Assembly: GCA_900316525.1 (NCBI GenBank)
Contig: ONDF01000014.1
Span: forward strand, 1 to 63,893
Origin: an uncultured Bacteroidales bacterium
GTDB lineage: Bacteria > Bacteroidota > Bacteroidia > Bacteroidales > UBA932
Direction of reading: 5' to 3'
DNA length: 63,893 bases
A program made the position numbers and the translations under genes. The number at the start of each line of letters is the position of its first letter. The stretch's first letter is position 1. This document shows, in pieces, positions 1 through 10,381 of the stretch. The notes beneath the pieces were generated by a model. The model saw only the letters and a program-made list of their open reading frames with translations, ran no database searches and was not told where the DNA came from.

Positions 1-1988
<1,988 letters not shown>

Positions 1989-3125
1989 CTACTTGAAGAG
2001 CTTCTGGGCGAAGAGGGTCAGGTAGATGCGCCAGTTGCGCCAGATGTGGCCGCCGTCGGACTCGTAGTACTCGCAGGGGTAGCCGTGCTTGTCGCAGTAG
2101 TCCTTGAGGATGAGGGAGTTGCGCTTGACGCCGTCGTCCTTGCCCACGCCAATCCAGAACAGCTTGGGCTTGGCGGCGAAGAGGGCGGCGAGTTCGGGGT
2201 CGTCGTCCCCGTTGGGGACGGCGACGCCGGAGAACTGGCCCACGTAGCCGAAGGTGCCGGGATAGCGGCGGGCCAGGCGGGAGGACTGGCGGCCGCCCAT
2301 GGACAGGCCGGCGACGGCGCGGGAGTAGCCGTCCTTCTTCACGCGGTAGTGCTTCTCGATGAACTTGATGACGTCCGGGAAGCTCTCCTCGATTTCGGCC
2401 GTGGAGTCGGAACGGCTGTTCGCCATCGTGGGCTGGAACATGTTCACGGCGGCGCCCGGCGAGGCGCTGTTGAAGAACACGCCGTTCGGCATCACGACGA
2501 TCATCGGCTGGGCCTTGCCCTCGGCGATGAGGTTGTCCATGATCTGGGCGGTGCGGCCGAGGTCGAGCCAGGCGTCCTCGTCGCCGCCGGAGCCGTGCAG
2601 GAGGTACAGCACCGGGTATTTCACCTTGGGGCTGTCCTCGTAACCGGCCGGGGTGTACACGGACAGGCGGCGCTTCATGCCGAGCGCCGGGCTGTCGTAC
2701 CAGACGTGGGACACGGTGCCGTGCGGGACGTCATGGACCTCGTAATACCAGCCCTTGTCGCCCTGTTCTGCACTGAGGGTGAAGATGTTGGTCCAGGTAG
2801 CGATGTCGCGGTTCTGGTAGATGTTGTTCGGGTCCATGGTCCGGACGCCGTCCACGATGAAGCTGTAGGAGTACAGCTCGCCGGTGAGCGGTTCCGTCGT
2901 GTAGGTCCAAATCCCGTCGCGTCCTTCCTTCATGTCCACGCGCCCGGGCAGGAAGTCGCCCTGGAGCTGCACGGTGACGGCCTTGGGGCCGCGGTAGCGG
3001 AAGGTGACCGTGTGGTCGGGGTTGATTTCGGGGGAGGTGATGCCCGAAGCCGGGCCCAGCGCCTGCTGGGCGGAGGCGACGGCGCCCACGAGGAGCGCCG
3101 CGGCCAGGATGAGGGTTCGTTTCAT
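1989..3125 (-). CDS. CE1-family esterase (feruloyl/acetylxylan esterase-like)
   Basis: Exported carbohydrate esterase of 378 residues. Residues 1-20 are a signal peptide (ending VASAQ). Residues 30-120 form an early-set/CBM48-like beta-sandwich typical of Bacteroidota CE1 enzymes. The alpha/beta-hydrolase domain runs from about 140 to the end, with the oxyanion region LLHGSGGDEDAW, nucleophile Ser275 in GLSMGG, probable acid Asp331 and His360 in DGGHIW. All catalytic residues are present. It starts 2 nt after the GH3 stop, so the two are co-transcribed. Removal of feruloyl or acetyl groups from xylan is inferred from family and neighbours; the exact ester is not readable from sequence. Confidence 0.92.
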   Translation of the reverse strand: MKRTLILAAALLVGAVASAQQALGPASGITSPEINPDHTVTFRYRGPKAVTVQLQGDFLPGRVDMKEGRDGIWTYTTEPLTGELYSYSFIVDGVRTMDPNNIYQNRDIATWTNIFTLSAEQGDKGWYYEVHDVPHGTVSHVWYDSPALGMKRRLSVYTPAGYEDSPKVKYPVLYLLHGSGGDEDAWLDLGRTAQIMDNLIAEGKAQPMIVVMPNGVFFNSASPGAAVNMFQPTMANSRSDSTAEIEESFPDVIKFIEKHYRVKKDGYSRAVAGLSMGGRQSSRLARRYPGTFGYVGQFSGVAVPNGDDDPELAALFAAKPKLFWIGVGKDDGVKRNSLILKDYCDKHGYPCEYYESDGGHIWRNWRIYLTLFAQKLFK

Positions 3126-3127
3126 AT

Positions 3128-5425
3128 CTATTTCATTAAGAGCACGCGGTGGGCGGGCGTCTCCGCAGCGGCGGCCTCGGCGGTCGCGGTGCAGCGGATG
3201 TCGCGGGAGGAGGCGCCGAACAGGAAGGTGTAGGTGCCGGCGTCCACTTTCCAGGCGGAGGCTTCCTCGTCGAAGGAGGCGAGCTCGGAGGTCGGGAAGG
3301 TGAGGGTGAGCTCCTGGCTTTCGCCCGGGGCGAGTTCCTTGGTCTTGCCGTAGGCCTTGAGTTCCTTGACCGGCTTGTCGAGGGTGCCGGCCGGGGCGCT
3401 CACGTACAGCTGGACGGCTTCCTTGCCGGCCACGGCGCCGGTGTTCTTGACGGTCACCTTGGCGGTGACGGTCTTGCCGTCGTTGGCGACGGCCGGGGCG
3501 CTGTACTCGAAGGTCGTGTAGCTGAGGCCGTAGCCGAACGGGTAGGAGACGGGGAGATTCTGCTTGTCGAACCAGCGGTAGCCCACGTAGATGCCCTCTT
3601 CATACTTGGTGACGTCCACGTCCTTCTGGCCGATGTCCTCGCGGCGGTTCGTGAAGTACACGCCGGTGTCGGCGTCGATCGGGAAGTTCGCGCTGGAAGC
3701 ATGGTCCATCAGGTTCACCGGGAAGGTCATCGGGAGCTTGCCGGACGGGCTCTTCGCGCCGGTGAGGATGTCGGTGACGGAGTTTCCGCCTTCCTGACCC
3801 GCCTGCCAGGCGAGAAGGACGGCATCCGGAACGAATTTCCAGGACGCAGTCTCGATGACACCGCCGATGTTCAGCACGACGATGACCTTCTTGCCCCGGG
3901 AGTGGAAGGCGGAGGTCACCTTGGCGAGCAGTTCCTTCTCCTTGGCGGAGAGGGAGAAGTCGGCGCTGGTGCGGTCGAAGAACTCGCCGGAGTTGCGGCC
4001 GAAGGTGATGATGGCGACGTCGTTTTTCTTGGCCGAAGCAGCCAGCTCGGCGGCGGAAGGAACGAGTTCGGCCGGACGTGGCGTCGGGTAGAAGGCGGAG
4101 AGGCCGTCGTCGGGCAGGCTGGCCTTGTAGGCGGCCGCCTCGTCGGCGATGTGCTTCAGGGTGGCTTCCTTGTTGCTCTCGTCCACGTTGAAACCGGCGT
4201 TCTTGAGGCCGTCCAGCAGGGACACCGTGTAGGCGCGGTTCACGTTGCCGGAACCGGTGCCGCCGGCGATGAAATCGAAGGAGGTGCAGCCGAACACGGC
4301 GACGTTCTTGACGTTCTTCAGGGGCAGGGCGCCCTTGTTCTCGAGGAGGACCATGCCTTCCAGCGCGCTCTGGCGGGTGACGGCGGCATGGGCCTTCAGG
4401 TCAGGCTTGTTGGAGTACTGGTACCCCTTGGCCTTCGGGCTGCGGGCGACGAGTTCCAGGCAGCGGCGGACGCAGACGTCCAGCTCGGCCTCGGAGAGGC
4501 TGCCGTCCTTGATGGCATTCAGGATCTGCTCGTACTGGAGGTCGGTGCCCGGCTGGAGCATGTCGTTGCCGGCGGCGATCTGCTCGGCGCCGTTGTCACC
4601 GCCGTACCAGTCGGTCATCACGAGGCCCTTGAAGCCCCATTCGTCGCGGAGGACGGTGGTCTGCAGGTCCTTGCTCTGGGAGGTGTAGGTGCCGTTGATC
4701 TTGTTGTAGGAGCTCATCACGGTCCAGGGGTCGGACTCCTTGACGGTGATCTCGAAGCCCTTGAGGTAGATCTCGCGCTGGGCGCGGGGGGAGATGACGG
4801 CGTTGTTGCCCGTGCGGTTCGTCTCCTGGTTGTTGTAGGCGAAATGCTTGATGGAGGTGCCCACGTCATTGCTCTGGACGCCGCGCACATAGGCGGCCGC
4901 GGTCTTGCCGGCCACGACCGGGTCCTCGGAATAGTACTCGAAGTTGCGGCCGTTCAGCGGGTTTCGGTGGATATTCAGGGCCGGAGCGAGATAGACGTCG
5001 GCGCCGTACTCGTGGACCTCTTCACCCATGGCCTTGCCCACGTTCTCCACCAGTTCCTGGTTCCAGGTCGAGGCCAGGAGGGTGCCGATGGGGAAGTGCG
5101 TGCAGTAGTAGGTGTTCTCGTCGCCTTCGCGGGTCGGGTCGATGCGGAGGCCGGCGGGGCCGTCGGCGAGGACGATGGACGGGATGCCCAGCCGCTCGAT
5201 GGGATAGGTGGTGCCGGCGGCGCCGGGGACGATCTTCTTCGTGGCGCCCACGACGGCGGACTCGCCGTTCGCGCCGGCCATGCCGGTGCCGATGACGAAA
5301 TGGACCTTCTCTTCGAGGGTCATGGCCTTGAGGACCTTGTCGATGGAGTCTTTTCCGAGCTGGGGCTCGCTCTTGCAGCCGGCGAGGGCCAGGACTGCGA
5401 CGCTGATGAGCATGATTTTCTTCAT
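3128..5425 (-). CDS. GH3 beta-glucosidase/beta-xylosidase, lipoprotein
   Basis: Glycoside hydrolase family 3 exo-enzyme of 765 residues, releasing terminal beta-glucose or beta-xylose. The N-terminus is a lipoprotein signal (lipobox LALAGC, Cys17), so it should be anchored to a membrane, perhaps the outer one. The order is GH3 barrel with nucleophile Asp272 in VMTDWYGG, then the alpha/beta sandwich domain, then a C-terminal Fn3-like domain (about 660-750). The ATG at 5425 was chosen because it begins the signal peptide and an upstream in-frame ATG (5464) lies beside the -7 box, upstream of the expected transcript start. It is the first gene of an operon with the CE1 esterase. Xylosidase activity is plausible from context but not proven by sequence. 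It is paralogous to the GH3 at 16.1 kb, which lacks the lipobox. Confidence 0.93.
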   Translation of the reverse strand: MKKIMLISVAVLALAGCKSEPQLGKDSIDKVLKAMTLEEKVHFVIGTGMAGANGESAVVGATKKIVPGAAGTTYPIERLGIPSIVLADGPAGLRIDPTREGDENTYYCTHFPIGTLLASTWNQELVENVGKAMGEEVHEYGADVYLAPALNIHRNPLNGRNFEYYSEDPVVAGKTAAAYVRGVQSNDVGTSIKHFAYNNQETNRTGNNAVISPRAQREIYLKGFEITVKESDPWTVMSSYNKINGTYTSQSKDLQTTVLRDEWGFKGLVMTDWYGGDNGAEQIAAGNDMLQPGTDLQYEQILNAIKDGSLSEAELDVCVRRCLELVARSPKAKGYQYSNKPDLKAHAAVTRQSALEGMVLLENKGALPLKNVKNVAVFGCTSFDFIAGGTGSGNVNRAYTVSLLDGLKNAGFNVDESNKEATLKHIADEAAAYKASLPDDGLSAFYPTPRPAELVPSAAELAASAKKNDVAIITFGRNSGEFFDRTSADFSLSAKEKELLAKVTSAFHSRGKKVIVVLNIGGVIETASWKFVPDAVLLAWQAGQEGGNSVTDILTGAKSPSGKLPMTFPVNLMDHASSANFPIDADTGVYFTNRREDIGQKDVDVTKYEEGIYVGYRWFDKQNLPVSYPFGYGLSYTTFEYSAPAVANDGKTVTAKVTVKNTGAVAGKEAVQLYVSAPAGTLDKPVKELKAYGKTKELAPGESQELTLTFPTSELASFDEEASAWKVDAGTYTFLFGASSRDIRCTATAEAAAAETPAHRVLLMK

Positions 5426-5461
5426 ATCGTAAGTAATGGTTTCAGTGTCTTTTATGTTCGG

Positions 5462-5469
5462 CAAAGATA
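5462..5469 (-). promoter_or_regulatory. -7 box for the GH3-CE1 operon
   Basis: TATCTTTG on the minus strand, 37 nt before the chosen GH3 start. No matching TTTG lies 19-21 nt upstream, so the promoter may need an activator. Confidence 0.5.
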
Positions 5470-5547
5470 CGGAGAATCTCGAAATCCTTTCTTATTTGGA
5501 TGTTCAATTATTATTTCCGATGTTTGTATTTGGTAATTGATACAAAT

Positions 5548-7596
5548 ATGAAAAAGATCGTCACCCTCCTGACGGCCCTCGCCATCGTTCCGTTCCTGTG
5601 GGCCCAAAACCCGTATCTGCCGCTCTGGGAGCACCTTCCCGACGGAGAACCCCGCGTGTTCGAAGATCCCGACCAGCCGGGAAAGTACCGCGCGTACATC
5701 ATCGGCTCGCACGACCTCACCTATACGGCGTACTGCAGCGGTGACATCCGCATGTGGTCGGCTCCGGTGGAGGACCTGAGCCAGTGGCGGGACGAGGGCA
5801 TCCTCTTCTCGTGGTTCGTGGACGGCCAGTGGGACACGATGTACGCTCCGGACCTCGTGGAGGTTCGTGACCGCGTCACGGGAAAGAAGACCTATTACCT
5901 TTATCCGCACTCCCGCGGGCGCGGACGCGTCGCCACCGTGTGCAAGTCCGACCGCCCCGACGGCCCGTTCGTCCCGGTCAATGTCACCGAGGACGGCCGC
6001 GGCGTCCTGCCCGGCTCCCTCATCGACTTCGACCCCTCCGTCTTCATCGAGACCATCACGGACAAGAAGGATCCGGACTACGGCATCGGCTTCCGCGCCT
6101 ATGTCTATTACGGCTTCCAGCACTCGACGGCCTGCGAACTGGACCAGAATACAATGTATTCCATGCGGCCGGGGACGCAGCTCCATGACTATTTCATCCC
6201 GGCCAGCTCCCAGTACGGCCAGGTCCGCGATCCCGAAGGGACGCAGTACCCGGCCCTGTACAAGGGCCAGAACCCCGGCGACTTCAACTTCTTCGAGGCC
6301 TCCAGCATCCGCAAGGTGGGGAACAAGTATGTGATGGTGTTCTCCGGTTACAGCGGCCCGGATTACGGCCTCTCCTCCACGAACTCCGCGCTCCGCTACG
6401 CCTTCGGCGACTCGCCGCTCGGCCCCTGGCGCTCCGGCGGCGTGCTCGTGGACTCCCGCGGCGTCGTCCCCGACGAGAACGGCGAACATCTGACCACCTC
6501 CAACGCCGCGCACAACACGCACGGCTCCCTGCAGGAGATCAACGGCCAGTGGTATGTGTTCTATCATCGCCCGCCGCGCGGATTCGGCAACGCCCGGCAG
6601 TCGATGGTGGCGCCCGTGAAGATCGAATGGGACAACAAGAAAGTGGCCGACGGCGGCCAGCTCCGCATCACGGGGTACGATCCGTATGCCAAGGACGAGG
6701 TTTGGACGGCTTCTGCCGCGGACGGCACGACCTATACCGGCGCCGAGGTCACGAGCGAGGGTTTCCAGGTCTTCGGCCTGCCTCCGTACGCCTACTATTC
6801 CGCCGGTTACGCCTGCTACCTGTCCGACCAGGACTGGATGCAGGACAACCACGACGTCTGGTGCAATGACATGGACGTGGCCGGGGTTACCAACGGCGGC
6901 ATCGTCGGCTTCAAGTACTTCGGCTTCGGCGGCCTGGATCAGTGGAACAAGGGTGTGAATCCGTTCGTGGGCACCAAGAAGGGCGACGGCACGCAGCTGG
7001 ATCTCTTCCTGACGCCCGGCCGTCACGGCGCGTTCAAGATCCATGTGATGCTGGACGGCCCGTATGCCAACGCGACCTGGAAAGGCCGCGAGATCGCGGT
7101 GGTCGAGGTTCCGGACGGCAAGCGGGGTGAACTCCTGCACCTGACGGTGCCGGTTCCGGCCGTGGAAGGCCTCTCCGGCAAGCATGCCATCTTCCTGGTG
7201 GCGGAGGGCGCCGACATCCAGCGTCCGCAGATGGACCCGCGCTTCGCCGCTTTCGCCGCGCGGAATCCCCGCCGTCCCGACGGCCTCTTCGACCTGCACG
7301 GCATCGGCTTCTCCAAGCCCGGCGCGCCTTGCGTCCGTCCCGCCGTCCCGCAGGTGAAGATCTTTGCCGACGGCAAGCAGCTGGCCGTCCCCACGACGCC
7401 CGTCCGGTTCACGAACGCGAACGGCATCATGGACCAGCTCCACTATCAGGTGTACGCCCCGCTCAAGGACGGTTCCGTCCTGCAGGTGAGCGCGTCCGAT
7501 CCCGACGTCCTGATTTCCACCGGACCCGTCGTGAACGGCCGCGCCACCGTCAAGTGCTCCTGGAAGGGGCTGGAGAAGATCTACTGGATCAACTAA
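5548..7596 (+). CDS. GH43 family glycoside hydrolase with C-terminal CBM6-like domain
   Basis: Secreted five-bladed propeller hydrolase of 682 residues. A signal peptide (1-20, FLWAQ) is followed by the GH43 fold: GEPRVFEDPDQP with an early acidic residue, MYAPDLVEV (second Asp), FFEASSIRKV (proposed acid Glu) and NTHGSLQEINGQWYVFYHR. A beta-sandwich module from about residue 390 to 560 resembles CBM6; the tail is unassigned. The family includes alpha-L-arabinofuranosidases and beta-xylosidases; next to GH10, CE1 and GH3 an arabinoxylan substrate is likely. The start at 5548 begins the signal peptide; an ATG at 5500 would add residues unlike a leader. It is divergent from the GH3-CE1 operon and ends 17 nt from the convergent acyl-CoA ligase with no clear terminator between. 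Confidence 0.9.
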   Translation: MKKIVTLLTALAIVPFLWAQNPYLPLWEHLPDGEPRVFEDPDQPGKYRAYIIGSHDLTYTAYCSGDIRMWSAPVEDLSQWRDEGILFSWFVDGQWDTMYAPDLVEVRDRVTGKKTYYLYPHSRGRGRVATVCKSDRPDGPFVPVNVTEDGRGVLPGSLIDFDPSVFIETITDKKDPDYGIGFRAYVYYGFQHSTACELDQNTMYSMRPGTQLHDYFIPASSQYGQVRDPEGTQYPALYKGQNPGDFNFFEASSIRKVGNKYVMVFSGYSGPDYGLSSTNSALRYAFGDSPLGPWRSGGVLVDSRGVVPDENGEHLTTSNAAHNTHGSLQEINGQWYVFYHRPPRGFGNARQSMVAPVKIEWDNKKVADGGQLRITGYDPYAKDEVWTASAADGTTYTGAEVTSEGFQVFGLPPYAYYSAGYACYLSDQDWMQDNHDVWCNDMDVAGVTNGGIVGFKYFGFGGLDQWNKGVNPFVGTKKGDGTQLDLFLTPGRHGAFKIHVMLDGPYANATWKGREIAVVEVPDGKRGELLHLTVPVPAVEGLSGKHAIFLVAEGADIQRPQMDPRFAAFAARNPRRPDGLFDLHGIGFSKPGAPCVRPAVPQVKIFADGKQLAVPTTPVRFTNANGIMDQLHYQVYAPLKDGSVLQVSASDPDVLISTGPVVNGRATVKCSWKGLEKIYWIN

Positions 7597-7613
7597 GTTC
7601 CTGATTCGAAAAA

Positions 7614-9236
7614 CTACACCGCTTGCAGCAGGCCTTTCGCGAGGTCTGCTGCCGCGTTTTCACGGGCTTCCACGTGGCGTTTCTTGCCGGTGGCCGTGTA
7701 GGGGACGGCGTCCACGAAACGGTAGTAGCGGGGCCGCTTGAAGTTGGCGATGTAGGGGCTCTCCTTGCAGAAATCGTCCAGTTCGGAAACGGTCAGGGCG
7801 CCGTCCTTCGGGACGATGTAGGCCGTCACGAGCTGACCCCGGACCTTGTCGGGAACGGACGTGACGACGCAGTCCTTGACCTTCGGATTCATCGCGAGGA
7901 CGGCTTCCACCTCGGTGGGATAGATGTTCTCGCCGGAGGAGATGATCATGTCGTCGCGGCGGCCGACGATGGTGATGAAGCCCTTCCCGTCCCAGGTCGC
8001 CAGGTCGTTCGTGTACAGGAAACCCTTGTAGTACTTGCGCTCCGTCTCGGATTCGTTGTCGTAGTAGAGATAGGGCGATTTGGCAGGGGAGGAGAGGATG
8101 ACCTCGCCGATTTCGAGGCCGTCCTGGGCGGCCAGGTCGTCGGGTTCGGTGCGGCGGCCGTCGTGGAGGCGGACCACGCGCACGTCGTCATCGACACAGG
8201 AAGCGCCGGCGGAACCGGCTCCTTCCGGCAGGTCGAAGGGCCGGAGGAAGGTGTTCCAGAAGGTTTCCGTCGTGCCGTAGCCGTTGAAGATGTTCGGGGT
8301 GAGCACGCGCTGGTAGCGGATGCAGGCCGCTTTCTCCAGGGGACTGCCCATCGTGACGATTCCCTTGAGGGAGGAGATGTCGTGTGCCGCCTCTTCCTGC
8401 TCGTCGGCGAGGCTTCCGAGGACGGTGGGAACGCCCACGAGGAAGGTGATTCCGTACCGGGAGACGTACTCGAGCGCCGTCTTCGCGTCGAACTTCGGGA
8501 GGACCACGATGGCCGCGCCGGCGTAGAAGGCCGGGCAGGGGCCCGCGCAGTGGAGGCCGCCGCGGTGGAACCAGGGCGTGGTGTTCATCGTCACGTCGCG
8601 GTAGCTCATCGGGAAATGGATCATCACGTCATGGGCGGAGAGGACCTCGTTGATGCTTGTGAGCGGAATGGCCTTGGGATGGCCGGTGGTGCCGGACGTA
8701 TAGAGGCGGGCCGTCTCGTCGTAGATGTTGTGTTCCACGTCGGGTTCGGCCTCTGAAGCGTTTTCGATGAAGGCCGCATAGGAGGAGGCGCCCCAGGGAG
8801 TTCCGTCCCCGATGGCCAGGAGGATTTCAGGCCGATGCTGGGCCAGGCCGAGGGCCTGTTCCACGGTTTCCCGGCAGGGGGCGCAGAACAGCAGCGCCTT
8901 CGGGCGGGAGTCGTCGATGCTCCAGGCCAGTTCGCCCGGACTGAAACGGAAGCTGACCGGGCAGCAGATGGCGCCCGTCTTGTGGGCGGCGACATAGCCG
9001 ATGGCGAACTCCGGGCAGTTGCCCAGCTGCATCATCAGGACATCTCCCTTCCGGAGGCCGGCGTCCATCAGGGCGTTGGCGAAGCGGTTGCATTCAAGGT
9101 CCAGTTCCCGATAAGTCCAGCTCCGTCCGTCGGCGGGCGAAATCATCGCGGGGCGGTTTCCGTACCGCCGCACGTTGCGCATGAAGCCCTCGATCCAGGT
9201 ATAGCGGGATTCGAATATCTGTCTGAAATTTTCCAT
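7614..9236 (-). CDS. AMP-dependent acyl-CoA synthetase/ligase
   Basis: ANL-superfamily adenylating enzyme of 540 residues, activating a carboxylic acid with ATP and CoA in the cytoplasm. The P-loop-like motif YTSGTTGHPKAIPLTS, the A5 motif FNGYGTTETFW, and the C-terminal motifs GRRDDMIISSGENIYPTEVE and a late catalytic lysine region (ATGKKRHVE) are all present. The substrate could be a medium- or long-chain fatty acid or an aromatic acid. Because it lies between xylan and pectin genes, activation of a hydroxycinnamate released by feruloyl esterases is a possible but untested role. The start at 9236 follows its promoter; longer in-frame ATGs extend past the promoter into the neighbouring regulator gene. 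Confidence 0.88.
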   Translation of the reverse strand: MENFRQIFESRYTWIEGFMRNVRRYGNRPAMISPADGRSWTYRELDLECNRFANALMDAGLRKGDVLMMQLGNCPEFAIGYVAAHKTGAICCPVSFRFSPGELAWSIDDSRPKALLFCAPCRETVEQALGLAQHRPEILLAIGDGTPWGASSYAAFIENASEAEPDVEHNIYDETARLYTSGTTGHPKAIPLTSINEVLSAHDVMIHFPMSYRDVTMNTTPWFHRGGLHCAGPCPAFYAGAAIVVLPKFDAKTALEYVSRYGITFLVGVPTVLGSLADEQEEAAHDISSLKGIVTMGSPLEKAACIRYQRVLTPNIFNGYGTTETFWNTFLRPFDLPEGAGSAGASCVDDDVRVVRLHDGRRTEPDDLAAQDGLEIGEVILSSPAKSPYLYYDNESETERKYYKGFLYTNDLATWDGKGFITIVGRRDDMIISSGENIYPTEVEAVLAMNPKVKDCVVTSVPDKVRGQLVTAYIVPKDGALTVSELDDFCKESPYIANFKRPRYYRFVDAVPYTATGKKRHVEARENAAADLAKGLLQAV

Positions 9237-9259
9237 TTTTCCGTTTTTGAGTGGTAGAA

Positions 9260-9291
9260 CAAAATTAGGAAACTGGTAGATTTTGGACAAA
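9260..9291 (-). promoter_or_regulatory. Promoter of the acyl-CoA ligase gene
   Basis: Minus-strand TTTG (9291-9288), a 20-nt spacer and TAATTTTG (9267-9260). The expected transcript start is near 9253, 17 nt before the ATG. Confidence 0.75.
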
Positions 9292-9340
9292 TTATGGCAG
9301 AAAATGGGTTGTTCTTGTGGGAAATATGAAAATGTATTTG

Positions 9341-9348
9341 TAACTTTG
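9341..9348 (+). promoter_or_regulatory. -7 box for the AraC-type regulator
   Basis: TAACTTTG, 39 nt upstream of the ATG at 9388. No full -33 TTTG at the right spacing; the closest is CTTG at 9314-9317. Confidence 0.5.
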
Positions 9349-9387
9349 TGAAAACGATGTGGGAAAAATAAACATTTTTGTGCCCTT

Positions 9388-10323
9388 ATGGAACATCCGC
9401 TTGACAAGACCCTGCACCTGGACATGGTGCCCCGGACTTCGAAAACCTTGTACGTAAAGGACGAATTCGTCATTTCCGACAACCTCTCCATCCGGGTCCC
9501 GCCGGGCATCGCCGCCCTCCTGGAGAAGGGGAGGCCCACGCGCACCCTGCGCCCGAACTGGCTGGAGTTTCCCTACCGGATCGGCTTCAACGCGATCCTG
9601 TTCGTGGAAACCGGCGTGGTGGACTGCATCCTCAACACGGAAACGTTCCGCATCACGAACCGGTCCGTCCTGCTGATTCCCTCGGCGACGCTCCTGCGGG
9701 ACCTGAACTGGCAGGCGGGAACCCGGTACATTCTCTTCGGTTACAACGATGGGAAGCTCTTCTCCGCCATGACTTCCCGCTCCGCGAAAATCCTCAAGGC
9801 GTCGATGATCGCCCCCTTCGTCCTGACCATGGACCGGGAGCGGATGGACCGCTACATGCATCTGATCAAGGTCCTCATCCACGTGGCGAGCGGCGGTCCT
9901 GATTATGAGTTCCAGGACGACATCATCAGCGGCGCCGCGCAGATGTTCAGCGGCGGCCTGGCGCGGCTCGTCGTGGAAAGGACGGACCGGAGGACGCGGG
10001 TGCCCCGCGAGATGACCGTCACGCAGGATTTCATCCGGCTCGTCCAGGCCAGCTGCCTGGAGCACCGGGACCTGGACTTCTATGCCCGGGAGCTGTGCAT
10101 CACGCCGAAATACCTCTCCCGCATCGTCAGCAAGGTCTCCGGGAAGAAGGCGCTCCTGGTGATCCAGGAGAATGTGATCGCCGAGGCGGAAGCCCTGCTC
10201 AAGGAAGGAAAATACAACATCCAGGAGATCAGCGACCTCCTGCATTTCCCGTCTCCCTCCTATTTCTGCCGCTATTTCCGGAAGGCCACCGGCCAGACGC
10301 CCCGGGCGTACATGCTGGGGTAG
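9388..10323 (+). CDS. AraC-family transcriptional regulator
   Basis: DNA-binding regulator of 311 residues. Residues 1-200 are a cupin-like sensing domain without a clear ligand signature. The C-terminal 100 residues form the double helix-turn-helix: first helix pair in YARELCITPKYLSRIVSKVSG, second in IQEISDLLHFPSPSYFCRYF, ending KATGQTPRAYM. It is divergent from the acyl-CoA ligase (151-nt gap) and directly upstream of the GH94-GH28 operon, so either neighbour may be its target. The ligand is unknown. Confidence 0.92.
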   Translation: MEHPLDKTLHLDMVPRTSKTLYVKDEFVISDNLSIRVPPGIAALLEKGRPTRTLRPNWLEFPYRIGFNAILFVETGVVDCILNTETFRITNRSVLLIPSATLLRDLNWQAGTRYILFGYNDGKLFSAMTSRSAKILKASMIAPFVLTMDRERMDRYMHLIKVLIHVASGGPDYEFQDDIISGAAQMFSGGLARLVVERTDRRTRVPREMTVTQDFIRLVQASCLEHRDLDFYARELCITPKYLSRIVSKVSGKKALLVIQENVIAEAEALLKEGKYNIQEISDLLHFPSPSYFCRYFRKATGQTPRAYMLG

Positions 10324-10328
10324 CGTGT

Positions 10329-10359
10329 TTTGAAAGCTGGCGGGAAAACCGTATCTTTG
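10329..10359 (+). promoter_or_regulatory. Promoter of the GH94-GH28 operon
   Basis: TTTG (10329-10332), a 19-nt spacer and TATCTTTG (10352-10359), an exact consensus match. The ATG is at 10382, so the leader is only about 16 nt. The promoter begins 6 nt after the AraC stop codon. Confidence 0.78.
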
Positions 10360-10381
10360 AATAATCTATTGTCAGTCAAGG

